Shown here: in pieces, positions 9,718 through 18,165 of the stretch | Numbering within the stretch: the first letter of the stretch is position 1 | How the letters are laid out: every line of letters starts with the position of its first letter | Origin: CAYLPJ01 sp964385465 | GTDB taxonomy: Bacteria; Planctomycetota; Phycisphaerae; SM23-33 | Assembly: GCA_964385465.1 (NCBI GenBank) | Contig: CAYLPJ010000015.1 | Coordinates: forward strand, 1 to 64,000 | DNA length: 64,000 bases | Reading direction: 5' to 3' | Notes under the pieces: generated by a model | Database searches by the model: none | Told to the model about the DNA's origin: nothing | What the model saw: only the letters and a program-made list of their open reading frames with translations | Made by a program: the position numbers and the translations under genes

Positions 9718-11808
9718 TCACAGCTTGCCCGGGAGATGGACCGTCAGCTCCGGAGCCTTCCCCGGCCGGACTTCCTTCGTCACCGGCGACAGGTCCTCGT
9801 GCTTGACGGTCACATGGTACGCTCCCGCGCGCTGCATGCCCTCCGGCGTCCGCACCGCGCGGCGCACCACGGCCGCGAAGGAGCCGGGGGCGATTTCCAT
9901 CGTCCGCACGAAGCCGCGGGCGCTGCGAGCCACCGGCTCGCGGACGGCCAGCGTCTCGCCGTCGGAGACGAGCATGGCGTTGCGCTTTCGCGTGACCGTC
10001 CGGCCGCGAGCGACGACCTTTCCTTCGGCGTCGCGGACGACGACCTCCGCCTCCGCCGGCTTGCCGGCGACGCTCCGCACGTGGACGGTCAGCAGGGCCT
10101 GGAAGCGGATGTCGGCGCCCTGCTCGCCGAGCAGGATGGCGGCCTTGGCGTCGGCGTAGTCGTTGTCCAGGAAGGCGCCGGTGGCGGCGATGCGGGGGCG
10201 GTCCTGGCGGATGTCGTGGTACTCGCCGGCCTCGTCCGGCAGGCGGCGGAAGCGGTTGCCCACGAACTTGGCGTATCCGCCGGCGTGGCCGTAGCCGTCC
10301 CCCAGCAGCACGGCCGCCCAAGTGCTCTCGACGGTGTTGCCGGCGAAGATCAGGTTGGGCGATTCGTTGAGGCAGACCACGCAGATGCCGCCGGCTTTGG
10401 CTCCGCCGCGGCCCACGGCGCGGACGACGTTGTCGCGGAAGACACCGCGCGCGTCGGTGATCTTCTCCTCGGCGCCCTTGGGCTTGAAGTGCGGCAGGCC
10501 GACCCAGAGCACGCGGGTCTTGGCGACCTTGCCGCCGCGCATCGCCGCCCGCCCGACGAAGGTGTTGTGGTGCACATCGAGGTTGTCGGCGCCCCAGGTG
10601 GTCCGGAAGCACGCGCTGCCGGTGTAGCCGTACTCGCTGCCGCTGCGGGTGCACTCGACATCCACGGCGTTGTGGTGGACGCTCGTCCCCGGCGGGTAGA
10701 GCCTGAACATGGCGATGCCTACCGGGTGCTCGCCGATGCCGACAACCCGGTTGTGGGCGATCTCCACGGGCTCGTCGCCGTCGGGCTTGCCCACGATGGC
10801 GAACGCATTCGTCGCGTGGCTGTCGATGTACACCTCGTGGTGCAGCGCCTTCGCAGCCCCCTGGAAGCCCTGCTGGCGCGTCCGCAGGACCAGATTGCCC
10901 TCCCCGCGGTGCTTGCCGTTGCCGTCCACCACCCCCACCGCCTGGTGGCGGTTGGTGATCTCGCTGCCGCGGTCGTGGAACACGCAATGGTGCACCCGCG
11001 AGCCCTGGCCCCAGTGCAGGTACACGCCCGAGACGTCGCGGGCGGACCAGACGATCTCCAGCCCGCCAAGCTCCACCGCCGCCGAGCGGACGTAGACCGG
11101 GTTGCTGCCGATGGCCACCTGCGTGCCCGGCGTGTTGCCGTCCCCCTGCACGATCCGCCCGTTCAGCACCCGGGCCGAGCCCTTGGCCGCCACGTTGACC
11201 CCGAAGCCGTGCCCCTCGGTGATGTACGCCCGCTTCGGCCAGTCGTCGGGGGCCTGCCGTGGGCGCGTGTTGTAGGTGATCGTGTGGCCGTCCATCTCCA
11301 GCGTGACGTCGTCGGCCGTGATCGCCACGCCGCCCAGCGGGACGGTCAGATCCCGCGTCAGCACATAGGTCGCGCCCTTGCGGTCGAGCACGATGGGCCG
11401 GTCGCCCCGGCCATCGGCGGGGACGCGGATCGCGCCGTCGATCCGGGCTGTCTTGAAGCGCCGGACCTCGCCGCGGACGACGCGCCCGTCCTCCCCGCGC
11501 CACGCGGTCCGGAAGGCGTACTGCCCCCCGGTTTCCAGGCAGGTGATGCGGTGCACATGCGTCCAGCACGGCCGGCCGGTCACCGGCGAGTTCGGCGAAT
11601 TCGCCGTCCGCTTGCCGAGCTTCTCCGTCGGCCCGTACTCCACCCAGCTCGTGCCGGGCCGCGGCGTCTGCCAATGGACCACGGCGGACGTCTCGGCCGC
11701 GTGAATCCAGATCTCGGCAGGGACGGGTCCGGGATCGCCCTCCCTGGCGGCGCCGACGGACGCAACGGCGAGAAGAGCAAGGGCCAGCGAGGCGGTGTGG
11801 CGTGTCAT
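9718..11808 (-). CDS. Secreted right-handed beta-helix protein with N-terminal fibronectin-like domain
   Basis: A 696-aa protein with signal peptide MTRHTASLALALLAVASVGA. Residues about 35-110 resemble the fibronectin III-like domain found before phosphoesterases (SAVVHWQTPRPGTSWVEYGP). From about 130 to 560 the sequence is a series of short strands with Asn/His turns (VHHNAVDVE, DVHHNTFVGRA, NLIFAGNTVEST), typical of pectate-lyase-like parallel beta-helices. The C-terminal 130 residues form a separate beta-rich domain. Such proteins bind or cleave acidic polysaccharides, but no lyase or hydrolase active site could be identified with confidence. It converges on the UbiB gene with only 7 bases between stops. 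Confidence 0.78.
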   Translation of the reverse strand: MTRHTASLALALLAVASVGAAREGDPGPVPAEIWIHAAETSAVVHWQTPRPGTSWVEYGPTEKLGKRTANSPNSPVTGRPCWTHVHRITCLETGGQYAFRTAWRGEDGRVVRGEVRRFKTARIDGAIRVPADGRGDRPIVLDRKGATYVLTRDLTVPLGGVAITADDVTLEMDGHTITYNTRPRQAPDDWPKRAYITEGHGFGVNVAAKGSARVLNGRIVQGDGNTPGTQVAIGSNPVYVRSAAVELGGLEIVWSARDVSGVYLHWGQGSRVHHCVFHDRGSEITNRHQAVGVVDGNGKHRGEGNLVLRTRQQGFQGAAKALHHEVYIDSHATNAFAIVGKPDGDEPVEIAHNRVVGIGEHPVGIAMFRLYPPGTSVHHNAVDVECTRSGSEYGYTGSACFRTTWGADNLDVHHNTFVGRAAMRGGKVAKTRVLWVGLPHFKPKGAEEKITDARGVFRDNVVRAVGRGGAKAGGICVVCLNESPNLIFAGNTVESTWAAVLLGDGYGHAGGYAKFVGNRFRRLPDEAGEYHDIRQDRPRIAATGAFLDNDYADAKAAILLGEQGADIRFQALLTVHVRSVAGKPAEAEVVVRDAEGKVVARGRTVTRKRNAMLVSDGETLAVREPVARSARGFVRTMEIAPGSFAAVVRRAVRTPEGMQRAGAYHVTVKHEDLSPVTKEVRPGKAPELTVHLPGKL

Positions 11809-11868
11809 GGGAGCACCTTTCCGTGCAGGCAGACGACCTGTTCCGACGCGAGGGCTGCCAACACACCT

Positions 11869-11892
11869 TCCATCTGAGATGTGACAGATGGA
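11869..11892. repeat. 8-bp inverted repeat in the gap before the beta-helix gene
   Basis: TCCATCTG and CAGATGGA form a perfect 8-bp stem around an 8-base loop. It lies in the 149-bp gap between the nuclease gene and the beta-helix gene, both on the minus strand. The gap also repeats CTGAGA-like words (11873, 11915), so it may be a remnant of a dispersed intergenic repeat rather than a terminator; no T-run follows. Confidence 0.4.
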
Positions 11893-11957
11893 GTCTGCGA
11901 TCTCGGATTCCAGGTCTCAGATCTCACGCGCCGTTCGCGGTTGCTTGTGAAACGCGG

Positions 11958-12923
11958 CTATTGGGCGGACGGCTCGGGAAGATGGAGCATGATCTCGGCC
12001 AGCGTGACGAGGTCGCGGACGTTGTGCTCCAGGACGGTGGTCATCTGGGCGGCGTTGCCGGTGCGGACGTAGGCGTGGTAGGCGTCGGGGATGAATGCGC
12101 CGGGGATGTCCTCGTGGCGGAGGCGCCCGCAGACGTGGCGTTCCAGCGTCTGGAGGCGGCAGTCGGGCAGGCGGTGCTTCCAGGCCCGCCGGCCGGCATG
12201 GAGGAGGTCCAGGTGCGGCAGGTCGATCGTGACGGCGACGGCGTTGGCGGCGGCGCGGGCGCGGAGGAAGGGCACGTCGAAGCTCTTGCCGTTGAAGCTC
12301 ACCAGCGCGCGGCGTTCTGCGAGCATCTCGGCGAACAGCGCCAGCACGGCGCGTTCCTCGGAGTAGTCGCGGGCGAACAGTTGGCGGACGACGAACCCGT
12401 CGCCCTCCCAGAGCATCGCCCCGATCAGGAACAGCGGCGTCGAGCCCAGGCCCGTGGTCTCCAGGTCGATGAACAGGAAATCCCCGGGCACGATCGCCCC
12501 GTCCAGAGCCAGCGGCGCCACGTGCGACCACAGCCCGCCGGCGGGATCGGCGAGGGTCTCGGCGAAGCCGCGGCAGAGATCGAGGCCGCCGTCCGGGTCG
12601 GATGTGACGGGGCGGTCGATCACCCACGCGGCCGAGTTGGCGGCGGCGATCTCCCGGCCGGGGGCGGCGTCGGCGAGTTGCACCGGGGGCCCGATCCCGG
12701 GCGTGGGGGACGGGGCGGCGGCCCGCCGCGGCAGGTCGCGGGAGAAGGTGATGGTCTCGGGCGGGTGCGTGTCCGGCGCGCCGGCGGCGTCACCGTCGCT
12801 TCGTCGAAGTCGCCTCTTGAGCCGTCGGCGGAGCTCATCCGTCGGGGTCTCGGCCTCGGGGGCGGGGCCTTGGTCCCGCTCGCGTCGATCGAGTCTGCGG
12901 AAGAAGTCGCGCGGTCGCTTCAT
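11958..12923 (-). CDS. YprB-type RNase H-fold 3'-5' exonuclease
   Basis: A 321-aa protein whose second half is the YprB-like RNase H/DEDD domain: DLETTG at 153-158 (first acidic pair), FNGKSFDVPFL (second motif), and HNVRDLVTL near the C-terminus (third). Family members are metal-dependent exonucleases. The first about 140 residues are Arg-rich and low complexity (RRLKRRLRRSD) and may bind nucleic acid. An in-frame ATG lies 18 bases further upstream at 12941 and the frame is open beyond it, but a promoter-like pair at 12940-12970 overlaps that ATG, which favours 12923. Confidence 0.8.
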   Translation of the reverse strand: MKRPRDFFRRLDRRERDQGPAPEAETPTDELRRRLKRRLRRSDGDAAGAPDTHPPETITFSRDLPRRAAAPSPTPGIGPPVQLADAAPGREIAAANSAAWVIDRPVTSDPDGGLDLCRGFAETLADPAGGLWSHVAPLALDGAIVPGDFLFIDLETTGLGSTPLFLIGAMLWEGDGFVVRQLFARDYSEERAVLALFAEMLAERRALVSFNGKSFDVPFLRARAAANAVAVTIDLPHLDLLHAGRRAWKHRLPDCRLQTLERHVCGRLRHEDIPGAFIPDAYHAYVRTGNAAQMTTVLEHNVRDLVTLAEIMLHLPEPSAQ

Positions 12924-12939
12924 GCGTTCACCGCCGCCC

Positions 12940-12970
12940 ATGATACAGGATTCTGAGCACAAGCGTTCAA
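12940..12970 (-). promoter_or_regulatory. Candidate promoter of the YprB-like gene
   Basis: On the minus strand TTGAAC (12965-12970) and TATCAT (12940-12945) are 19 bases apart, slightly long. Initiation would fall about 10 bases before the ATG at 12923, with a GGTGA ribosome-site-like word in between. This supports the shorter protein start. Confidence 0.4.
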
Positions 12971-13094
12971 CTGCGGGAGGCCCGGCCGCCGTCGCATGCG
13001 TGCGACGGCGCCGCCCGGGGTTCCGCCGTTCCCGACACCCGGCCCCGGGCTCGAAGCCTTTCCCGATGTCCGATACCGGATGCCGGCTCGCGCT

Positions 13095-14117
13095 TCACCC
13101 GCGGATGCGGACAAGCGCCTTGACGAGGCGGCGCTGCCGCGTGGCGTCGATGGCGGCGCGGATGTCCGCCAGGTCGAAGGGGTTGTCCAGGTCCAGCCAG
13201 GCCGAGGCGTCCAGGTCGCCGGACATGAATCGAGCCACCACCTGCTCGTGCGTCTCAGCCTCGTCGTAGCCGCCCTTGAAGACCGTGAACGTTCCCCGCG
13301 GCGCGTCGGGGTTCAGGCGCAGGCGGCCGAACTCGTCGATCCCGTAGATCCCCAGCGTCCCCCCTGCCGCCAGAAGCGACAGCGCCAGGTCCGTCGCGTC
13401 CTGCCGCCCGACGGCGTCGATGGCCACGTCGAAGCCGTCCGGCGCCAACTCGCGGGCGGCGTCGGCGACGCCCGCGTCGCGGTAGTCCAGAAACGCCGTC
13501 ACCCCCACCTGCCGGGCGTTGGGCTGGCGAACCGGCGAGCCGATCATCACCACGCGTTCGCATCCGGCCGACGCGGCGTGGGCCGCGTAGGAGAGCCCGT
13601 TGCCCCCCGAGCCGACCACGAGCACGGCCTCGGCGTCGGGGATGCCGATCCGGTTGGCGTAGCTGGTCGTCTCCCGCCAGGTGATGACCATCGTCGCGGC
13701 GGCCGGGTCCGCGTCGGCGGGCAACACCTGGTTGACACGCGCGCCCCACCACGTATCGGGCGGGACGCCGTCGGCCTCGGCGGCCCGGAAGTCGGTGGCC
13801 ACGCCGATCTCGGCGAAGCCGCCCCAGGTGACCGAGCACTCCCCCACCGGCGTGGTGCCGACGCGGGTGACCAGGTCGCCGACCTTCAGGTTCCGCACCT
13901 TCGCCCCGACGTCGGTGACCCGGGCGATGCTCTCGTGGCCGAGGATGGTCGGCAGCGGGGAGAGGTAGGGAAACTCGCCGCGGACGATGTGGCTGTCCGT
14001 CCCCGAGCACGTGGCCCCGAAGAGGATCTCGCACCGCGCCTGGTAGTCGCCCATCGTCGGCTCGGGGACGTCGCGAACCACCAGCTTTTCCGGCCCCTCG
14101 ACGATCGCGGCTCTCAT
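13095..14117 (-). CDS. Zinc-dependent alcohol dehydrogenase (MDR family)
   Basis: A 340-aa protein with the MDR layout: catalytic-zinc residues Cys37 and the GHE motif at 60-62 in a GroES-like N-terminal half, then a Rossmann half with LVVGSGGNG (167-174) for NAD(P). The four-cysteine structural-zinc lobe of classical alcohol dehydrogenases is absent. Likely oxidises a polyol or sugar alcohol, or reduces the matching ketone; the substrate is not readable. The start at 14117 was chosen because AAGGAG lies 6 bases upstream and the family N-terminus (MRAAIVEGPEKLVVRDV) begins there; the frame is open further 5'. It follows an aldo/keto reductase on the same strand by 91 bp, so the two may form a sugar/polyol oxidoreductase unit. 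Confidence 0.88.
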   Translation of the reverse strand: MRAAIVEGPEKLVVRDVPEPTMGDYQARCEILFGATCSGTDSHIVRGEFPYLSPLPTILGHESIARVTDVGAKVRNLKVGDLVTRVGTTPVGECSVTWGGFAEIGVATDFRAAEADGVPPDTWWGARVNQVLPADADPAAATMVITWRETTSYANRIGIPDAEAVLVVGSGGNGLSYAAHAASAGCERVVMIGSPVRQPNARQVGVTAFLDYRDAGVADAARELAPDGFDVAIDAVGRQDATDLALSLLAAGGTLGIYGIDEFGRLRLNPDAPRGTFTVFKGGYDEAETHEQVVARFMSGDLDASAWLDLDNPFDLADIRAAIDATRQRRLVKALVRIRG

Positions 14118-14123
14118 GCCAAA

Positions 14124-14129
14124 CTCCTT
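14124..14129 (-). promoter_or_regulatory. Ribosome binding site fixing the dehydrogenase start
   Basis: AAGGAG on the minus strand, 6 bases before the ATG at 14117. It rules against the longer open frame that runs 73 codons further upstream. Confidence 0.75.
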
Positions 14130-14208
14130 CCGGATGTGTGCCGCCAGCCCGTGGCCCGCGGCCGAGACGCACCGGCCGGCCACTGCCTGCCGGCCGCTGA
14201 CAACCGCA

Positions 14209-15192
14209 TCATGCCTGTCCCGGTCCCTTGTAGTCTCGGTTCCAGGGCAGGCCGAACGGCTCGCAGAACGGGCGGAACGGGACCATGGCAGCGATCTCGT
14301 CCAGCCGGGCGAGCACGCTGTCGTCCAGCGGGCCACGGGAAACGTAATCCACGTTCTGGGCGACCTCGTCGGCCGATCGGGCGCCCATCAGCGTGCAGTG
14401 GATGGCGGGGTTGGAGATCACGAACCTGAGGGCCAGCTCGACGATCGGCATGTCGAGTTCGTCGAGCAGGGCGTAGAGGGCGCGGAACTGCTCGCGGCGT
14501 GGTTTGCTCAGCCAGGGCGCGCCGCCGGCGACCTCCGCGTCCTGCCGCCCCGCCAGCGCCCCCTGCTGCAGCGGCGAGCCGGCCACGATGCCCATCCCCT
14601 GCTCGACGGCCGCGGGGAGGGCCTCGATCTCCGCTTCCCGCCAGAGCAGGCTGTAATTGAAGGCGGTCAGCACGACGTCGAACTTGCCCGTGCGGATCAG
14701 TCGCGCCAGCGTATACGCCGTCGTGCCCCCCAGGCCCGTGTAGCGGATCACGCCCTCGTCCCGCAGCTCGCAGAGCAGTTCCCACACGGGCCCCTCGGCC
14801 GCGCCGAGGTCCGTCCACCAGTCGTACTGACCGGGTCGGTCGGGCTCGTGGATCATGAGGATATCGATCACGTCGCGCCCGAGGAGGCGGCGGCTCTCCT
14901 CGACGGACTGCCGCAGGGCGGCCTTGTCCTTGGCGTCGAACGGCTGGGGCCTCCCCCCGAGCTTGGTCGAGAGGATCACGGGGGCATCGACGTCGGCGAG
15001 GATCCGCCCGAGCACCTGCTCGCTGTCGGCGTAGCCGGGGGCGGTGTCGATGTAATTGACGCCCAGTTCGACGGCCTTGAGGACGGCCTGGCGCCCCTGC
15101 TCGAACGCGGCCCCGAAGGAGGACACGAACAGCCCGCCCAGCGACAGGCGGCTGACCTCGAGGTCGGTCTTGCCCAGCTTGCGTGTTTCCAT
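14209..15192 (-). CDS. Aldo/keto reductase
   Basis: A 327-aa TIM-barrel oxidoreductase with the complete catalytic tetrad: Asp49 and Tyr54 (VNYIDTAPGYADSE), Lys77 (LSTKLGG) and His115 (IDILMIHEPDRP). It uses NAD(P)H and reduces sugar aldehydes or related carbonyls; the closest recognisable group is the AKR family that includes fucose/galactose dehydrogenases (inference). Start at 15192 (METRKLGKTDLEVSRL), with GGAGAG just upstream; the open frame extends 25 codons 5' with no family similarity. It lies upstream of the zinc dehydrogenase. Confidence 0.9.
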   Translation of the reverse strand: METRKLGKTDLEVSRLSLGGLFVSSFGAAFEQGRQAVLKAVELGVNYIDTAPGYADSEQVLGRILADVDAPVILSTKLGGRPQPFDAKDKAALRQSVEESRRLLGRDVIDILMIHEPDRPGQYDWWTDLGAAEGPVWELLCELRDEGVIRYTGLGGTTAYTLARLIRTGKFDVVLTAFNYSLLWREAEIEALPAAVEQGMGIVAGSPLQQGALAGRQDAEVAGGAPWLSKPRREQFRALYALLDELDMPIVELALRFVISNPAIHCTLMGARSADEVAQNVDYVSRGPLDDSVLARLDEIAAMVPFRPFCEPFGLPWNRDYKGPGQA

Positions 15193-15492
15193 GGCACTCT
15201 CCGTTGGCATGTGGGTCCGGAGGATAGCAGGGCTCGCCCGTAATGTACACGCCCTGCCGAACCGCACGGTGTTGAGCGGCGCGATCCCTCAGCCAGCCGC
15301 AGTATCCTGCTCGATTGATGGCCCCCCGAGCGTCGACGTGGCGGGGCGAGCCCTGCATGGCGTCAGTCAGTCGAGGGCACACCGGCCCCTCAAACCTTTG
15401 TGCGTTGTCTGCGCTCAACCTGTACGTTTTGGCAATATATTCTTATTTTTCGGAGTTTTCTTATAATATTGTCGGTTTTTGGTCCGATTTCG
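15193..15492. other. Intergenic region with AT-rich island
   Basis: No gene is seen here. From about 15419 to 15492 the sequence turns strongly AT-rich (runs of T, TATAAT-like and AATATT words) against a genome of about 70% G+C. It sits directly upstream of a near-consensus promoter and may act as an UP element or a binding site for a nucleoid protein. The first 220 bases hold the upstream region of the aldo/keto reductase on the other strand. Confidence 0.5.
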
Positions 15493-15521
15493 TTGACAGA
15501 ATGGGAGAATCACCTTATATT
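15493..15521 (+). promoter_or_regulatory. Near-consensus sigma70 promoter
   Basis: TTGACA (15493-15498), a 17-base spacer, then TATATT (15516-15521). This is the best promoter match in the window. Expected initiation near 15528 gives a leader of about 100 nt for the protease-like gene. Confidence 0.75.
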
Positions 15522-15616
15522 GTGGCTTCTTCAGGCGTTCCGGATGGAAGAGAGGCGTTCGATCGGAGGGGCTCCCTGTCTGCGCCTGTGGGCCGTCCAT
15601 TTGTTGGTCTCTGCAC

Positions 15617-15622
15617 GGAGGT
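15617..15622 (+). promoter_or_regulatory. Ribosome binding site fixing a GTG start
   Basis: GGAGGT lies 8 bases before the GTG at 15631. The next upstream ATG in frame (15544) has no ribosome site, and only the GTG start puts the hydrophobic segment at the N-terminus as a signal peptide. Confidence 0.75.
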
Positions 15623-15630
15623 CGTGTATC

Positions 15631-16842
15631 GTGTCGTCGCGCCGTTGCCCTTGGTCCGTCCTCATCCTGTCCGTCTCCAGCCTCGGGGTGCTTGCGCCGG
15701 TGCAAGCCTTTGCGGTGATCTCATCCGCCGAGAGCGTCGCCCCCTTCCACGATCCGACATCCTCGTGGTATGGCATGACGATCGATCCTATCCACAGGGT
15801 CTGGGCCGGCAGCTCGGTGGCCATCGGCTACTACACGCTCCTGACCGCCGACCACTTCGAGGTCGATGCCAACGACGGCGCGGGGCAACGGGGCGCCATG
15901 CTCCCCATCGGCGGTGACGTCTTCGAGGTGATGCGAACGGAGACGCCCCCTGCCGGCCCCTGGCAGGGCCGCCCGCCGGACCTCCGCGTGCTGCACCTGC
16001 GGAACGTCACCGAGCCCTTCCGCCCGCTGCCGGGCTTCTACGGGCTATACCGGGGGGACTATCCCGCCACGGTGCACAACGGCTTGCGCCAGGAGCAGAC
16101 GTTCATCCTCGCCGGCACGGGCGACGGCGGGTCGGGACCGTACCGGGCGCCCGACGGCACGGCCTACTACGTCGACGAAGAAGACCCCATGCTTCGCTGG
16201 GGCACCAACGCCCTGACCGAGCGGCTGCGGAAATACACGGGCTCCCACGTGACCGACGCGATAACCATGGATTACGACGTCTCCCGCTTCGATCCGCCGG
16301 TGATGGGGACCGAGTACGAGGCCGGCTACGGGCGGCACGATTCCGGCAGCGGGGTCTTCGTCAACCCCTTCACCGACGCCGACGGCGACGGCGCCGACGA
16401 CGCGGATCGCTGGCTGCTGGCCGGCATCGGCATCGGGAGGAAGCCCGTCGACGATCTGGGCTACGGCACGATCTGTGCCGCCGATGTAACGCAGTACAGC
16501 GACTGGGTCGAGCAGCAGCTCCTCCACGACCTGCTCCCGGGCGACATGGACCTCGACGGCGACGTGGACACGCGGGACTACCTGGCCTTCAAGCGGAACG
16601 TCGGCATGGACGAGCCGACCTGGTTCGACGGCGACTTCAACCTCAACGGCCGGCTCGACAGCGAGGACCTCCGCGCCGTCCGCCTCAACCTCGGCTACAG
16701 CTCGGTGCCCCACGACTTCCTCACCACCCCGCCGGAGACCTGGGCGGGCTTGTGCCGGAGCGGCGAAGCCCTGCCCGAGCCGACCGCCCTCTGCCTGCTG
16801 GCCGTCCTTGCCCCGGCCGTCCTCCGCAAACGCCGACGCTGA
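15631..16842 (+). CDS. Secreted trypsin-like protein with dockerin and PEP-CTERM signal
   Basis: A 403-aa protein. The signal peptide (1-28) ends in AFA. A trypsin-fold domain is indicated by three spaced motifs: LLTADHF with His75, DLRVLHL with Asp118, and HDSGSGVF with Ser238 (compare TAAHC, DIALL, GDSGG). The first residue of the GDSG box is His instead of Gly, so activity is uncertain. Residues 304-357 are a dockerin type I repeat pair with two calcium loops (DMDLDGDVDTRD, DFNLNGRLDSED). Residues 382-403 are a PEP-CTERM signal: PEP, hydrophobic helix, RKRRR. It should be exported, processed by an exosortase and held by a cohesin partner, none of which is in this window. Confidence 0.85.
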   Translation: MSSRRCPWSVLILSVSSLGVLAPVQAFAVISSAESVAPFHDPTSSWYGMTIDPIHRVWAGSSVAIGYYTLLTADHFEVDANDGAGQRGAMLPIGGDVFEVMRTETPPAGPWQGRPPDLRVLHLRNVTEPFRPLPGFYGLYRGDYPATVHNGLRQEQTFILAGTGDGGSGPYRAPDGTAYYVDEEDPMLRWGTNALTERLRKYTGSHVTDAITMDYDVSRFDPPVMGTEYEAGYGRHDSGSGVFVNPFTDADGDGADDADRWLLAGIGIGRKPVDDLGYGTICAADVTQYSDWVEQQLLHDLLPGDMDLDGDVDTRDYLAFKRNVGMDEPTWFDGDFNLNGRLDSEDLRAVRLNLGYSSVPHDFLTTPPETWAGLCRSGEALPEPTALCLLAVLAPAVLRKRRR

Positions 16843-16860
16843 GAACGCCGCGTTCGGCGA

Positions 16861-16880
16861 GCGGGGATCCGGTATCCCGC
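16861..16880. terminator. Candidate hairpin after the protease-like gene
   Basis: GGGAT-CCGGT-ATCCC forms a 5-bp perfect stem extended by further partly matched GC pairs, 21 bases after the stop at 16842. There is no T-run, so it is at best a weak or factor-assisted terminator. Confidence 0.3.
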
Positions 16881-16952
16881 CTCTCGGCCTCCACGGCGGA
16901 TGCCGTGCCCGGCCTCTCGGCCCCCCCGACGGCGGCCGGGGGGGCAGGTCTC

Positions 16953-16982
16953 TTGCGGGCCTCGGCCTGGCGGGCGTACACT
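16953..16982 (+). promoter_or_regulatory. Candidate leaderless promoter of the epimerase gene
   Basis: TTGCGG (16953-16958), 18-base spacer, TACACT (16977-16982). Six bases separate the -10 from the ATG at 16989, so transcription should begin at or next to the A of the start codon. No ribosome site is present upstream, which fits a leaderless mRNA. Confidence 0.45.
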
Positions 16983-16988
16983 TCGCCC

Positions 16989-18107
16989 ATGCCCGTCCGA
17001 GCCGTCCAACTCGATGTGTTTCGCTCGCGGATCCCCATGCGCCGGTTCGAGCACGCCGCGGCCGCCCGCGAGCTCGCCGAGGCGCTGCTGGTCCGCTTGC
17101 GGCTGGACGACGGGCGCGAGGGCTGGGGCGAGACGCTCCCGCGGAAGTACGTCACGGGTGAGACGCTCGACTCCGCCCGCGCGGCGATCGAGCGGACACT
17201 CTGGCCGGCGGCGACCGCGCTGGACGTCGCCGATCCCGGCGCCCCCGCCGCCCTGCCGTTCCGCGACGGAGACGGGCGCTGCATCCACGCCGCGCGGTGC
17301 GCCGTCGAGCTCGCCTGTCGGGACGCGACCGCCCCACCCCCACCTGTCGGCAGGATCGGCCCGAGGGTCTCCGGCGTGCTCGGGTCGGCCGACCCGGGGC
17401 GAACGGCCCGGCGCCTGCGCCTGATGCGATGGTTCGGCCTGCGGGACTTCAAGCTCAAGCTCGGGTTCGGCGAGGAGATCGACGGCGAGAACCTCCGCCT
17501 CGTCCACGCCCGGATTGGCCGCGCCCTCGCGGCCGGGAAGATGAGCCTCCGCGTCGACGTCAACGGCGGCTGGCCGGCCGAGACCGCCGCCGAGCGCGTC
17601 GCGGCGCTGTCGGGCTTCGGCGTCTGCGCCGTCGAGCAGCCGGTGTTCTGCCCGGCGGCGGAGCTGGCGGCCCTCGCCGATCGATGCGCCCTGCCCCTTC
17701 TGGCCGATGAATCGCTTCTCGGCCCGGCCGACGCCGAGGCCCTCCTGGCCCGCCCGGATCGTGTGTGGTGGAACGTCCGCATCAGCAAGTGCGGGGGTCT
17801 GGACGCCGCGGCCGACCTGCTGGACCGCGCCCGCGAGGCCGGCGTGACGGTCTCCTGCGGCTGCATGGTCGGGGAAAGCGGAATCCTCTCGGCCGCCCAG
17901 CGGCGTCTGCTGGCCGGGCGCGACGGGGTGCGGTTCGTCGAGGGCAACTATGGGCGGTTCCTCCTGGCCGACGACCTGACCGCCCCGTCACCCCGGTTTG
18001 GTTTCGGCGGCCGGCTCAGAGTCCTCCGTGGCGGGGGCCTGGGGGTTCGCGTCCTTCGGCATCGCGTGGAAACCCATGCCGAGAAGCTCGCGTCCCTGCG
18101 GCCTTGA
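16989..18107 (+). CDS. Enolase-superfamily enzyme (muconate-lactonising subgroup; epimerase-like)
   Basis: A 372-aa protein with the catalytic set of the subgroup: KLK with Lys155 and Lys157, Asp190 (RVDVNGGW), Glu216 (VEQPV), Asp240 (ADESL) and Lys267 (NVRISKCGG). Candidate activities are dipeptide (L-Ala-D/L-Glu) epimerase or o-succinylbenzoate synthase; family knowledge alone does not decide, and no menaquinone or peptidoglycan genes are adjacent. The start was chosen because similarity to the family N-terminus (MPVRAVQLDVFRSRIPMRRF) begins here, although the frame stays open upstream. A PQQ-propeller gene follows after 58 bp. Confidence 0.85.
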   Translation: MPVRAVQLDVFRSRIPMRRFEHAAAARELAEALLVRLRLDDGREGWGETLPRKYVTGETLDSARAAIERTLWPAATALDVADPGAPAALPFRDGDGRCIHAARCAVELACRDATAPPPPVGRIGPRVSGVLGSADPGRTARRLRLMRWFGLRDFKLKLGFGEEIDGENLRLVHARIGRALAAGKMSLRVDVNGGWPAETAAERVAALSGFGVCAVEQPVFCPAAELAALADRCALPLLADESLLGPADAEALLARPDRVWWNVRISKCGGLDAAADLLDRAREAGVTVSCGCMVGESGILSAAQRRLLAGRDGVRFVEGNYGRFLLADDLTAPSPRFGFGGRLRVLRGGGLGVRVLRHRVETHAEKLASLRP

Positions 18108-18165
18108 AGCGTGTTTCAAAGGGGAACGGTCTGGGATCGAGACCGGCCAGGAAAGGACGGCGAAC

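Noticed and set aside
14118..14336. Longer N-terminus (73 codons) for the zinc dehydrogenase
   Set aside because: No family similarity there, overlap with the reductase gene's 3' end, and a strong AAGGAG just before the ATG at 14117.
15429..15467. Second promoter in the AT-rich island (TTGGCA and TATAAT)
   Set aside because: The hexamers are 27 bases apart, too far for a sigma70 promoter.
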